This document shows, in pieces, positions 1 through 9,452 of a DNA stretch of 64,000 nt. Below the pieces are notes generated by a model. That model was not told the DNA's origin. It saw only the letters and a list, made by a program, of their open reading frames with translations, and ran no database searches. The stretch is from Xenophilus sp. L33. GTDB lineage: Bacteria > Pseudomonadota > Gammaproteobacteria > Burkholderiales > Burkholderiaceae_C. Position 1 is the stretch's first letter, and the number at the start of each line of letters is the position of its first letter. The stretch is from NCBI RefSeq assembly GCF_009765735.1, contig NZ_LMUW01000188.1, positions 27,975 through 91,974 of the forward strand. Direction: 5' to 3'. Made by a program: the position numbers and the translations under genes.

Positions 1-295
1 CGAAGGTCACCTGGCTCGCCCCATGGGTCTGGCGACGCAGCGAGAGCTCGCGATTCAGTTCGTCCGCCGTCGCGAGCAGCTCGCGGGCGCGCTGGATGAG
101 CAGGCGCGCCTCGTCGGTCGGCGTGGCGCCCGCCTTGGAACGCTCGAAGAGCGACGCCCCGACCTCCGCTTCCATGATCTGCACGCTGCGCGAGAGCGCC
201 GGCTGGGTCATGCCGAGGACGATGGCGGCGCGGCCGAAGCCGCCGTGGTCGGCGACCGCCACGAGCTGCCTGAACTGACGAAGGTCGAGAGTCAT
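1..295 (-). CDS. LysR-family transcriptional regulator, N-terminal part (cut by window edge)
   Basis: The reverse strand from an ATG at 295 gives about 98 residues before the window ends, beginning MTLDLRQFRQLVAVADHGGF. This is the classic LysR winged helix-turn-helix, with the TQPALSRSVQIMEAEVG recognition region at about residues 29-45 and the following linker helix. The effector domain lies outside the window, so the inducer cannot be guessed. It is divergent from the alkylsulfatase gene, with about 200 bp between them, the usual layout for a LysR regulator and its target. I therefore infer, without proof, that it controls that gene. Confidence 0.9.
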   Translation of the reverse strand, partial: MTLDLRQFRQLVAVADHGGFGRAAIVLGMTQPALSRSVQIMEAEVGASLFERSKAGATPTDEARLLIQRARELLATADELNRELSLRRQTHGASQVTF

Positions 296-447
296 GATGA
301 TGAAAGGGTCATGCCTTGGATGAATGACAAGCAGAGCCGAAGAGCATTGGACGATTGCCGGTACCCGAAGCAATAATCCGCCGCCGCAAGCGCTCCAGTA
401 TGGGACTTCTTGCGAAATGAGTGCCCGCTGCACGGGTCGTCCGACCT

Positions 448-467
448 CCGGACGTCATGCAGTCCGG
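448..467. promoter_or_regulatory. Inverted repeat between LysR and alkylsulfatase genes
   Basis: CCGGAC at 448-453 and GTCCGG at 462-467 form a perfect 6-bp dyad with an 8-nt spacer. It lies about 30 bp before the chosen GTG start of the sulfatase, inside the divergent intergenic region. It could be an operator for the LysR protein or simply part of the leader. No canonical T-N11-A box was singled out, so confidence is low. Confidence 0.3.
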
Positions 468-498
468 GCATGTTTCAACCCGCTTCGAGGTGTCTCCC

Positions 499-2622
499 GT
501 GCATTTGTTCCATCGCCGCGCCGCCCGCCTGCTCGCCGTCTTGGCAGCGCTCCTCTCCTCTCTATCGACCCCCGTGCATGCCCAGGCGCTCGCCGCCGTG
601 ACGGATTCGGCGAGCGCGGCGAACAGCGCCCACTTCGATCCGCTGGGGCAGCCGCCTTCCGGCGCGACCCTGGCGCAGCGCGCGCGCATCGCGGCCGAAC
701 TGCCCTTCGCCGACAAGCGCGACTTCGAGGAGGCCCGGCGAGGCTTCATCGCCGAGCCGCCGTACACGAAGATCATGGCCGCCGACGGCCACGTCGCCTG
801 GGACATGGGCAGCTACGCCTGGCTGCTCTCGGGCAAGGATTTCCCGAGCATCCATCCCTCGCTGCAGCGCCAGGCGGTGCTCAACATGGGCTACGGCCTC
901 TACGAAGTGGTGCCGGGCCACATCTACCAGGTGCGCGGCTACGACCTGGCCAACATCAGCTTCGTCAAGGGCGACACCGGCTGGATCGTGTTCGACCCGC
1001 TCACCACCCGCGAGACCGCGCATGCGGCGCTCGAATTCATCAACGAGAAACTGGGGCCGCGGCCGGTGGTCGGCGTGGTGTATTCGCATTCGCACGTCGA
1101 TCACTGGGGCGGCGTGCGCGGCGTCATCGACGAGGCCGATGCCGCCAGCGGCAAGGTGATGGTGATCGCACCCTCGGGCTTCATGGATGCGGCGATCGCC
1201 GAGAACGTCTATGCCGGCAATGCGATGTCGCGCCGCACGCAGTGGCAGTACGCGGTGCTGCTGCAGCGCAATCCCTACGGCCACGTCGACCAGGCGATCG
1301 GCAAGAACGCGGCCAACGGCAGCATCGGGCTGATCGCGCCCAACCGCCTCGTCGCCAAGGACTTCGAGGACATCACGCTCGACGGGGTCCACATGGTGTT
1401 CCAGAACACGCCCGACACCGAGGCGCCGGTCGAGATGAACACCTGGTTCCCGCAATGGAAGGCCTTCTGGGCCGCGGAGAACGTCACCGGCACCATCCAC
1501 AACATCTACACGCTGCGCGGCGCTGCGGTGCGCAATCCGCTGAACTGGTCCAAGGAGATCAATGCTGCGCTCTACAAGTTCGGCCAGGAAGCCGAGGTGA
1601 TGTTCGCCTCGCACAGCTGGCCGCGCTGGGGCAATGCGCGCATCCAGGAGGTGTTGCGTGCGCAGCGCGACGCCTATGCCAACCTGAACAACCAGGTGCT
1701 GCACTACGCGAACCAGGGCGTGACGATCAACGAGATCCAGAACGTCTACCAGGTGCCGCGTTCGCTGCAGGACCAATGGGCCGCGCGCAGCTACCACGGC
1801 GACGTGCAGAACAACGCCCGTGCGGTCATCAACCGCTACCTCGGGCACTACGACGGCAATCCGGCCAACCTGATCCCGCTGTCGCCGAAAGACTCTGCGC
1901 CGCTCTACGTGCAGATGATGGGCGGCTCGGCCAGGATCATCGCCAAGGGCCGGCAGCTCCACGCGCGCGGCGACGACCTGCTCGCCAGCGAGATCCTCAA
2001 CAAGCTGGTGTTCGCCGAGCCGCGAAACCAGCCGGCCCGGCGCCTGCTCGCCGACGTGTACGAGCAACTTGGCTATGCGGCCGAGAGCACCAGCGTGCGC
2101 AACAGCTTCCTGCAGGGCGCGTTCGAGTTGCGCAACGGTCTGCCGGGCGGCGTGGCCCCGCGCACCAACAGCCCGGACGTGGTGCGCGCGATGTCGACCG
2201 AGCAGTGGCTGGACTTCCTCGGCATCAGCATGGATCCGAAGAAGGCCGAGTCGCTGCATTTCACCCTGAACCTGGTCACCCCGGACAACGGCGAGCGCTA
2301 TGCGGTCGAACTCAGCAACGCCACCCTGACCAACATCCCCGGCTACCAGCTCGCCAAGCCCGACCTCACCCTGACGATCGACCGCGCCGAACTCAACCGG
2401 GTGATGACCGGAGAGGCCTCCTTCGAGCAGCTGGCGCAGTCCGGCAAGGCCCGACTGGACGGCGATGCCGGCGTGCTGCAGCGGCTGGGCGCGACCCTGG
2501 TCGCCTTCACGCCGGATTTCGAGGTCCTGCCGGGCACCGCGCCGGCCCATAGCGCCGCGCCCGCGAACCCTGCCAAGCCCTTCGAACTGCCCGAGTTGGT
2601 CGACACGATGGATGGCGACTGA
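499..2622 (+). CDS. Exported alkyl sulfatase (SdsA1-like, metallo-beta-lactamase fold)
   Basis: Predicted to hydrolyse primary alkyl sulfates such as SDS to alcohol and sulfate in the periplasm, supplying carbon and sulfur. It is 707 residues from a GTG at 499, chosen because GAGG at 487-490 is well spaced and the first 28 residues then form a tidy signal peptide ending VHA/Q. In-frame starts further upstream (421, 457) would only extend the N-terminus. The zinc motif H197-S-H199-V-D201-H202-W is visible, followed by the helical dimerisation region and a C-terminal SCP2-like domain (about residues 580-690), the three-domain order of SdsA1. Divergent from a LysR gene, probably its regulator. 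Length fits the family (about 650-700 residues). Confidence 0.92.
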   Translation: MHLFHRRAARLLAVLAALLSSLSTPVHAQALAAVTDSASAANSAHFDPLGQPPSGATLAQRARIAAELPFADKRDFEEARRGFIAEPPYTKIMAADGHVAWDMGSYAWLLSGKDFPSIHPSLQRQAVLNMGYGLYEVVPGHIYQVRGYDLANISFVKGDTGWIVFDPLTTRETAHAALEFINEKLGPRPVVGVVYSHSHVDHWGGVRGVIDEADAASGKVMVIAPSGFMDAAIAENVYAGNAMSRRTQWQYAVLLQRNPYGHVDQAIGKNAANGSIGLIAPNRLVAKDFEDITLDGVHMVFQNTPDTEAPVEMNTWFPQWKAFWAAENVTGTIHNIYTLRGAAVRNPLNWSKEINAALYKFGQEAEVMFASHSWPRWGNARIQEVLRAQRDAYANLNNQVLHYANQGVTINEIQNVYQVPRSLQDQWAARSYHGDVQNNARAVINRYLGHYDGNPANLIPLSPKDSAPLYVQMMGGSARIIAKGRQLHARGDDLLASEILNKLVFAEPRNQPARRLLADVYEQLGYAAESTSVRNSFLQGAFELRNGLPGGVAPRTNSPDVVRAMSTEQWLDFLGISMDPKKAESLHFTLNLVTPDNGERYAVELSNATLTNIPGYQLAKPDLTLTIDRAELNRVMTGEASFEQLAQSGKARLDGDAGVLQRLGATLVAFTPDFEVLPGTAPAHSAAPANPAKPFELPELVDTMDGD

Positions 2623-2637
2623 CCCGCGAACGCAAGC

Positions 2638-3609
2638 TCATTGGCGTTTCGCCGCGGAGAAACTCGCACGGTACTGGATCGGCGTCACCCCGAGCCGGCG
2701 CACGAACGCCAGGCGCATCCGGTCGGTCGAGGCGAAACCGCATTCCCAGGCGATCGTCTTCAACGGCTGCCGTGTCGCCTCGAGCAGCCGGCGCGCACTG
2801 TCGAGACGCGCCCGCTCGACGAACTCGTGCGGCGTCATCTCGGCCCACTCCGAGAACTCGCGAGCGAAGTGCCGCGTGCTGGTGCCGGCGATCGCGGCCA
2901 GCTCGGCCACGGCGAGGCTGTCGCGCAGATGGGTCGCCACATGGGCCTGCACCCGCGCCAGGCGATGCTCCGGATCCGCCGGCGCCAGCGCCAGGTGCGG
3001 ACTGAACTGCGACTGCCCGCCCTGCCGCTGCGCCACGACCACCAGGCGCTTGGCCACCGACAACGCGACCTCGCGGCCGTGGTCCTCGGCGACCAGCGCC
3101 AGCGCCAGGTCGATGCCCGCCGTCACGCCGGCCGAGGTGATGAGCGTGCCATCGCGGCAGAAGATGCTGTCGGGCTCCACGCGTGCGCCACGGAACCTGC
3201 GGGCCAGCAGCGCCGCCGATTGCCAGTGCGTGGTCGCGCGCCTGCCGTCCAGGAGGCCGGCCGCGCCCAGCGCGAAGGCGCCGGTGCAGATCGAGCCGAA
3301 GCGCGCGCTGTTGGCCGCGACCGCCCGCAGCCAGTCGGCGAGCGCCGGATCGACCACCGCCTCGGGCAGCGCGGGGCCGCCGGCCACCAGCGCGACGTCC
3401 CACGGCCCCTGGGCCTGCGCGAACGCCAGGTCGGCGGCGATCCGCATGCCGTTCGAGGCGCGGACCGGGCCTCCGTCCGCACTCGCGACCCGGCAGTCGT
3501 AGACCCGGTCCGCGCTCACGAACGCATTGGCCTCGCTGAACACATCCAGCGGGCCGGAGATGTCCAGCGCCTGGACTCCGGGAAAGATGGCGACGACGAC
3601 CGAATGCAC
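2638..3609 (-). CDS. GlxA-type transcriptional regulator (DJ-1/PfpI + AraC)
   Basis: 323 residues from a GTG at 3609 preceded by GGAG five bases upstream. The N-terminal half (about residues 3-165) is a DJ-1/PfpI-like domain with VVVAIFPGVQALDISGP and the elbow GSICTGAFAL. The C-terminal 100 residues are an AraC helix-turn-helix pair (SLAVELAAIAGTSTRHFARE and LKTIAWECGFASTDRMRLAF). Such proteins bind small molecules through an amidase-like domain and act as activators. It is divergent from the HD-domain hydrolase at 3763 with 153 bp between, so that gene is the likeliest target; this is inference from layout. It converges on the alkylsulfatase with a 15-bp gap. Confidence 0.9.
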   Translation of the reverse strand: MHSVVVAIFPGVQALDISGPLDVFSEANAFVSADRVYDCRVASADGGPVRASNGMRIAADLAFAQAQGPWDVALVAGGPALPEAVVDPALADWLRAVAANSARFGSICTGAFALGAAGLLDGRRATTHWQSAALLARRFRGARVEPDSIFCRDGTLITSAGVTAGIDLALALVAEDHGREVALSVAKRLVVVAQRQGGQSQFSPHLALAPADPEHRLARVQAHVATHLRDSLAVAELAAIAGTSTRHFAREFSEWAEMTPHEFVERARLDSARRLLEATRQPLKTIAWECGFASTDRMRLAFVRRLGVTPIQYRASFSAAKRQ

Positions 3610-3762
3610 GGCGGCTCCGTTGGCTTGTCCGCGAACGACGGAGGGCTGGCCGCTTTCGACGTCGAATGCGGCACACCACCAGCGATTGCGCGGGGAAACT
3701 GATTTCCAGGCCATGCGGCGCACGGCCTTCTCTTCAATCCATTGTCCATGCAAGGAAATCCC

Positions 3763-4440
3763 ATGAGCCAGACCATCGCCGGCATCGCCATTCCCGACAG
3801 CAGCCTCGCCCGCGCTGCGACCGACCTGGTGCGCACCCAGGAGAACGACCTCCTCTACAACCACTCGCGCCGGGTCTTCCTGTTCGGTGCCCTCTCCGGC
3901 CGCCGTCGCGAACTGAAGTTCGACGCCGAACTGCTCTACGTCGGCGCGATGTTCCACGACCTCGGGCTGGTCCCGGCCTACGCCAGCGCGACCGAGCGCT
4001 TCGAGGTCGACGGCGCGAACGTGGCGCGCGACTTCCTGGCTTCCTGGAAAGTGCCTGAATCCGAGATCGAGCAGGTCTGGGATGCGATCGCGCTGCACAC
4101 GACGCCCGGAATTCCGAAGCACAAGAAGCCGGTCGTGGCGCTGGTGACCGCCGGCGTCGAGATGGACGTGCTCGGCCTGGCCTACGAGGACTTCGACCCG
4201 GCGCAGCGCGAAGAAGTGGTGGCGGCGCATCCGCGCGAATCGAACTTCAAGGAAGCGATCATCGACGCCTTCGCCGAAGGCACGCGCCGCAAACCCGAGA
4301 CGACCTTCGGCAACGTCAAGGCGGACGTGCTGGCGCTGAAGGATCCGAGCTACCGGCGGCTCAACTTCTGCAGCCTCATCCTCGGGTCGGCCTGGAACGA
4401 CCATGCACGCAATGGAGGCTGCGGCGCCTGCGTGGCCTGA
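3763..4440 (+). CDS. HD-domain hydrolase (cyanamide hydratase-like family)
   Basis: 225 residues. The start at 3763 is chosen over the upstream ATG at 3742 because AAGGAAATCCC directly precedes it. A metal-binding HD motif is visible in AMFHDLGLVPAY (about residue 65), with an upstream conserved His in NHSRRVFLFGAL and downstream HTTPGIPKH. This pattern matches HD phosphohydrolase-fold proteins related to fungal cyanamide hydratase and bacterial relatives, but the real substrate is not known from sequence. It is soluble, with no signal peptide or membrane segment. It ends in a Cys-containing tail (GGCGACVA). Divergent from the GlxA-type regulator, which may respond to its substrate. Confidence 0.8.
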   Translation: MSQTIAGIAIPDSSLARAATDLVRTQENDLLYNHSRRVFLFGALSGRRRELKFDAELLYVGAMFHDLGLVPAYASATERFEVDGANVARDFLASWKVPESEIEQVWDAIALHTTPGIPKHKKPVVALVTAGVEMDVLGLAYEDFDPAQREEVVAAHPRESNFKEAIIDAFAEGTRRKPETTFGNVKADVLALKDPSYRRLNFCSLILGSAWNDHARNGGCGACVA

Positions 4441-4580
4441 CGCGCTGCGATTGGCGTCGCACGCGAGATGCTATTTATGCGTATATTCGCGCGGCTGAAT
4501 TGCGACTGCAATTGCAATTGCCAGATGCAAGGATTCACGTGATCTTGTGCTGAATAAAAAACATCCTTGGAGGGATGACG

Positions 4581-7500
4581 ATGGCGGGATCGACAACTCG
4601 CGGCGGCCATTCGCTCGCCCGCTGGGGTTCGCTGGCATTACTGGCCCTCGCTGGATGCGGCGGCTCCGGCGGCGGCGGCAGCGCGCTCGAGGCTGCGGCA
4701 GTGAGCGCGCCTTGCGTCACGGCCTTCGCTCCCGTACAGACCAGCATGCTGTCCACGATCGGTCTCAGCAGCAAGACCGAGGTTGCCGTCGCGGTGCCGT
4801 TGTCGCAGTGCGTGCTCGATGCGCAGCGCAACCTCACCATCGGCAGCAGCGGCTGCGGCCCGAACGTGGTGATCGACCAGTCTTTCACCGGTGCGTCGGC
4901 GCTCGGCAAGATCACCATCGCGGCCGACGGCAAGCTGGCCGTGCCGAATTCGTTCGGCTCGCTGGAACTCGACACCACCGGCATCAGTGTGGCGGGCTCG
5001 ATGTCGATCGGCACCCTGGAGTGCCCGGTAGGGCGCAACAATCCCGACAGCCACATGACGGTGAAGTTCGTCGGCGCGCCGGTCGCGTCCGGCGGCCCGA
5101 CTGACATGGGCAGCGGCTCCGACAAGGGCATCGAGGTGCAGTCCGGCGGCTCGCTGCGCCTGTACGGCACGCGCGGAGTGGCGCCGGCCGGCGTCGACTG
5201 GACCTACCTCAGCCAGCCGGCCGGACCCGGCAAGTACCAGGCGACCGACCCGAGCATTCGTGCACCGGTACCCGCCGGGGGTGCATCCCTGCTGCACCTG
5301 GCAGGCGATGTGCGGTCGGGCGCCGGCGCCTGGCACAAGGGCGACTGGATCGTGGTCGCCACCACCAGCTTCAGTCCCTTCGAATCCGAATTCGTCCAGA
5401 TCGATTCGCTCCAACCGGGCTCTGGCGGCAGTGGCACCGACGTCACGCTGACGCAGCCGTTGAAGCACTACCATTTCGGCGGCGCCGATCCGGGGCCGCC
5501 TTCCGATGCCAACTACGGTGCCAGCGCGACGACCAACTTCGGCATCGACGAACGCGCCGAAGTCGGATTGATCAGCCGCAACATCACCTTCACGGCCGAC
5601 ACGCCGTTCAGCGCGGGCACGGCCGTCGGCGACCAGAGCAATCATTGGGGTGGCGAGATACGCATCCTGGCCGGCTTCGCCGAGGCCAGCATCCAGGGCG
5701 TCGAACTCGAGAAGTTCGGCAAGGCCCGGCTCGGCAGCTACCCGATCCATTTCCACATGGTCGGTGCGCCCCAGGGCCGTGTCCTGGTCGACAGCAACAG
5801 CATCCATCACAGCTACAACAAGTGCACCACCTTGCACATGAGCCAGAACATCGCGATCAGCAACAACGTGTGCGCGCGTGCGATCGGGCACCTCTTCTAC
5901 CAGGAGGCCGCGCAGGAGCAAGGCACCAGCTACACCGGCAATCTCGGCATCGGGGCGATGAGCAATTCCTTCGGTATCGATCCGTCGCTCGCCGACGACG
6001 TCAAGGCAGCCTATTGGGGCGGCGACAACCTGGCGACGGCCAACGGCTACAACGGCCTGAACGTGCCCAACATGGACAATCAGGCCAACCCGGTGCACGG
6101 AGCCTGCTACACGGTCGATGCCAACGGCGGACTGGTCTTCAACAAGCCGACCCCGTGCGCCTCACCGCTGCTCTATGTCGAGCAGGCCACCGGCTTCTGG
6201 ATCGGCAATCCAGGGACGGTGCTGGTCGGCAATTCGATCGCGGGCTGCCAGGGCGAAGGCAAGGGCTACTGGTATGCATCGCCCACCGTGGGCTTCCAGA
6301 AGCACGAGCCGGTCGGCAATTTTCTCAACAACCGCGTGCATGGCTGCTTCGACGGCCTCTTCGGCGAGAACGACGAAGGCGTGACGGTGGAACCATTGCG
6401 GCCACAGGTCGGTGGCGATCCGAACGGCCTCAACATCATCGGCCACTTCAAGGGACTGACGGCGACACGGATCCGCAACCGCGGCGTGTGGATGCGACCG
6501 CTCTGGTACACGGTCGAGTCCGGTCGATTCGCCACCACGCGCGACGCGGTGACGCTGGTCAGCTCCGGCGGCCTCGACGGCAACGCGCCGGGCGTCTGGG
6601 CCTTGCTCAAGGATTCGGTACTGGCCGGCATCAGCATGAACAACGTCGATCGCTGGGGGCCATGCGCCACCAACACGGTCGAAGGTCCGGGCTGCGTCGA
6701 CTGGAACAAGAACGCGAACGACTTCCAGGGCAAGGGCTACCAGACGCCACGCTGGAATTCGGCCGGCTACATGATCTATGACGGCCCGGTGCGGATCGCG
6801 CACGATCGCTTCGTCAACTATCTCCGGGACATCTCGCCGTGGCTCACGGTCGCCGACCAGCAATTCCTGAAGTCGTTCAACAAGTATCCGGACGCCTCGG
6901 CGAAGGCCTACGAAGGCGATGCCGCGCTCGGCTGGTTCCAGTCCAACCAGAGCGCCTACCCGACAGCCACGACGAGTCGCGACCTGAGTTTCGACAATGT
7001 CGACCTGCGCCACCAGATCTACACCGACAAGGTCAATTTGGCGGCGTTCGCGGACGGCGACAAGAACACCGCGATCATCGACCTCGACGGTTCGCTCTCG
7101 GGCTTGCGCGTGGCCGACGCGAACGGGGTCACGGTCCCTGGCGAATACCCGATCTCGCTGAACAACCTGGAGTTCAACCACTCCGGCAATGCGGTGGACG
7201 AATGCCTGTCGACCGGACCGCAAGACGCGCAGTTCGAGGGCCGGCCCACCTCGATCATGTCGCCCGCCAACATCGCGACGCTCGAATTCGAGGCCGATGC
7301 GCCGGAACTGGGCTTCAACGTGCCGCAATGGCAGGACATGAAGTTCACCAAGGACACCTTCGATGCCGGCGCGCACCAGAGCATGAGCCTGCAGAGCCGC
7401 AACGGCCAGTGGATCTGGGAACCCAAGGTCGCGAGCGGCATGGGCTACACCATCTCGGCCCAGCCCTCGACCTCGCCCTCGGCAGCCGGCAACCCGCCCG

Positions 7501-8669
7501 TTCTCGGCATGCGCAAGCAGGTACGCGTCGGCTTCACCGATGCCGTGAAGTCGAACATGAGTCCGCAGAACCCGTTCTACGTGCGCGTGGGCATCTGCTA
7601 CTCCAATGCGCAGGGTCGACCGCCGAGCGGCAACTTCACGATCTCGCGCGGCTACAAGTCATGGGGCGGCAACGGGGTCAACTACAACCTGCCGGAGTTC
7701 AGGCCCTTCTTCACGATCCTGGCCACGCAGACGACGCCCCAAAGCGCCAGGACCTGCCACAACCTCGACTACGCGGTGCGCGGTCCGATACTCCCCGATC
7801 CCGGCAACCCGAACGATGTCGGTGACCCGGTCAATCGATGGCTCAACCTCGACCCGCCGGCGCCGAGCACCGGGGGCTGCCCGGCCGCCGGCCTGATGGG
7901 TGCGCCGACCGCGGGATGCCCCGCCGGATCGACCCTCGCGCAAAGCGGTTTCTGCGAGTTTCCCGGCAGCGAGCTGACGCCGGCGGGCGGTCTTTCCGCC
8001 ATCAGCAATGCGGATGGCACGCCGGTCGATCCGAACAAGTATTTCTATGACTCGACCACCGGCATGCTGTTCTTCTATGTCCAGCAGACTGCGCCCAATG
8101 CGCATGGGGCCGCGCCGCTCGGCGCTTGCCACACGCCGGCACAGTCGGGCGACGATCCTGCCTGCCCTGACGCCAACGACCTGGACACCTACTACGGCTG
8201 CCCGGCGCAAGGCTGCAGCAACTATTCGGTGGTGCTCAACGATCCGGACTACACGCCGGGGCCTTCGGTCTGCGACGCGCTCGCCGGCGGCGACATCTAT
8301 TCGAAGCCGGGCTACACCCTGACCGAACCCGTGCAGACGAACCGTCTGGCGGCCGCAGGCAGCGGCGGCGCGTTCGTGGAGCCGGTACTGACGGCTTCCC
8401 CCGTGTCGCCCTACCAGCATTGGGTGCCGATGCAGCAACCCGTCTGCGACGGCGCACCCGTCGACGCGGTCGCCGGTCCGACGGCCGATGCCGGCCATGC
8501 GCTCGTTGCGAGACCGCAGGCACTCGGCCCGGTGCGTCGCCAGCGCGACGACCTCTTCACCCGGGTGAGCGCGTTGGTGCGCGATCCGTTCGCGAGCTTC
8601 CACAGCCAGCACGCGCACGACATCGATTCGTCGATGCTCTCGCAGATCTGCACCGCGCGCGGCGGATAG
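4581..8669 (+). CDS. Large lipoprotein with G8-like and parallel beta-helix regions (CEMIP/TMEM2-like)
   Basis: 1362 residues from ATG 4581, which is seven bases after GGAGG; an ATG at 4575 sits too close to it. The signal peptide has a lipobox L23-A24-G25-C26 followed by a Gly/Ser-rich tether, so the mature protein is lipid-anchored. At about residues 200-290 a G8-like region contains HKGDWIVVATTSFSPFESE. At about 350-480 a beta-helix segment contains YPIHFHMVG (Y387 on) and NSIHHSYNKCTTLH, which resembles the signature of vertebrate CEMIP, TMEM2 and PKHD1L1. The last 300 residues are Cys-rich. The animal relatives bind or cleave hyaluronan, so a polysaccharide-related surface role is a guess. 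No operon partners are evident. Confidence 0.75.
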   Translation: MAGSTTRGGHSLARWGSLALLALAGCGGSGGGGSALEAAAVSAPCVTAFAPVQTSMLSTIGLSSKTEVAVAVPLSQCVLDAQRNLTIGSSGCGPNVVIDQSFTGASALGKITIAADGKLAVPNSFGSLELDTTGISVAGSMSIGTLECPVGRNNPDSHMTVKFVGAPVASGGPTDMGSGSDKGIEVQSGGSLRLYGTRGVAPAGVDWTYLSQPAGPGKYQATDPSIRAPVPAGGASLLHLAGDVRSGAGAWHKGDWIVVATTSFSPFESEFVQIDSLQPGSGGSGTDVTLTQPLKHYHFGGADPGPPSDANYGASATTNFGIDERAEVGLISRNITFTADTPFSAGTAVGDQSNHWGGEIRILAGFAEASIQGVELEKFGKARLGSYPIHFHMVGAPQGRVLVDSNSIHHSYNKCTTLHMSQNIAISNNVCARAIGHLFYQEAAQEQGTSYTGNLGIGAMSNSFGIDPSLADDVKAAYWGGDNLATANGYNGLNVPNMDNQANPVHGACYTVDANGGLVFNKPTPCASPLLYVEQATGFWIGNPGTVLVGNSIAGCQGEGKGYWYASPTVGFQKHEPVGNFLNNRVHGCFDGLFGENDEGVTVEPLRPQVGGDPNGLNIIGHFKGLTATRIRNRGVWMRPLWYTVESGRFATTRDAVTLVSSGGLDGNAPGVWALLKDSVLAGISMNNVDRWGPCATNTVEGPGCVDWNKNANDFQGKGYQTPRWNSAGYMIYDGPVRIAHDRFVNYLRDISPWLTVADQQFLKSFNKYPDASAKAYEGDAALGWFQSNQSAYPTATTSRDLSFDNVDLRHQIYTDKVNLAAFADGDKNTAIIDLDGSLSGLRVADANGVTVPGEYPISLNNLEFNHSGNAVDECLSTGPQDAQFEGRPTSIMSPANIATLEFEADAPELGFNVPQWQDMKFTKDTFDAGAHQSMSLQSRNGQWIWEPKVASGMGYTISAQPSTSPSAAGNPPVLGMRKQVRVGFTDAVKSNMSPQNPFYVRVGICYSNAQGRPPSGNFTISRGYKSWGGNGVNYNLPEFRPFFTILATQTTPQSARTCHNLDYAVRGPILPDPGNPNDVGDPVNRWLNLDPPAPSTGGCPAAGLMGAPTAGCPAGSTLAQSGFCEFPGSELTPAGGLSAISNADGTPVDPNKYFYDSTTGMLFFYVQQTAPNAHGAAPLGACHTPAQSGDDPACPDANDLDTYYGCPAQGCSNYSVVLNDPDYTPGPSVCDALAGGDIYSKPGYTLTEPVQTNRLAAAGSGGAFVEPVLTASPVSPYQHWVPMQQPVCDGAPVDAVAGPTADAGHALVARPQALGPVRRQRDDLFTRVSALVRDPFASFHSQHAHDIDSSMLSQICTARGG

Positions 8670-8682
8670 GCCCGCCGCCGGC

Positions 8683-9435
8683 TCAGTCCGCCAACGTCGA
8701 CCCCACCGGCCAGCCGCCCGAGAAGTCGATCACCGACCCGGTGAGGAAGCTTCCCTTCATGGTCGCCAGGTAGACGATCAGCTCGCCGATCTCTTCCGGC
8801 CGCGCCAGCCGGCCGGCCGGCACGACGTGTTCGACGAAGGCACGGCCCCGAGCGTCGTCGACGAAGCGCGCACGCGGATAGTAGGTCTCGCTGTAGAGGT
8901 AGTTGGGCGCGACCGCGTTCACCGGAATGCCGGACGACGCCAATTCGAGACTCAATGACTTGACCAGCGCATTCGCCGCCGACCGCGCCATGTCCGGTAT
9001 CGCGCCGCCCGGCAATGGCAGCCGCGTGCGGTTGGACGTGACCATCACCACCCGCGAGCCGCGCGATGCCTTCAGCTTCGGAATCGCGGCCCGCGCCAGC
9101 TCGAAGGGAAAGAGCACGAGGCGGTCCAGCGTCGCCTGCAGGTCCTTCGAGTCGGCCTGCTCGATCGGGCCGTGGATCGGCCTGTAGGCGTCGTTGCTCA
9201 CCAGCACCACGAGCCGCTGACCCACCGACCAGGCCGCCTCGACGACGGCCGCCGGCGACTGCTCGGCCAGCGCGAGCATCCCGGGATTGGCATCGCGCCA
9301 GGCCTGCCGCGCCTCGTCGGCGGCGAAGGCGACGTCGTGCGCGACGACCTGGAAGCCCGCTGCCTTCAGCGCGACCCCCGCCGGCGGCCCCGCGAATTCG
9401 AGGACGTTCGTGACGAGGGCGATCGGTGCGGACAT
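8683..9435 (-). CDS. Halohydrin dehalogenase-like SDR lacking the catalytic tyrosine
   Basis: 250 residues from ATG 9435 with AAGGAAA upstream. The N-terminus IALVTNVLEFAG lacks the usual TGxxxGxG nucleotide motif. It matches, from memory, the pattern of HheC-type halohydrin dehalogenases (AIVTNV, LVSND, APNYLYSE). In the active-site segment S134 and R151 are kept, but the Tyr position is P147 (AIPDMARSAAN). It also has no YxxxK. It therefore may not be a normal dehydrogenase or dehalogenase. It lies 17 bp downstream of gudD on the same strand, almost certainly in one operon, suggesting a role in sugar-acid metabolism or a binding/isomerase role. Function uncertain. Confidence 0.8.
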   Translation of the reverse strand: MSAPIALVTNVLEFAGPPAGVALKAAGFQVVAHDVAFAADEARQAWRDANPGMLALAEQSPAAVVEAAWSVGQRLVVLVSNDAYRPIHGPIEQADSKDLQATLDRLVLFPFELARAAIPKLKASRGSRVVMVTSNRTRLPLPGGAIPDMARSAANALVKSLSLELASSGIPVNAVAPNYLYSETYYPRARFVDDARGRAFVEHVVPAGRLARPEEIGELIVYLATMKGSFLTGSVIDFSGGWPVGSTLAD

Positions 9436-9452
9436 GGGGTTTCCTTCCGGCT

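Noticed and set aside
562..2550. Long minus-strand open frame opposite the alkylsulfatase
   Set aside because: The plus strand carries the zinc motif and signal peptide; the minus frame shows only low-complexity antisense sequence.
4507..4516. TGCAATTGCA palindrome upstream of the CEMIP-like gene as an operator
   Set aside because: Short A+T palindrome with no repeat partner; could be chance in a locally A+T-rich gap.
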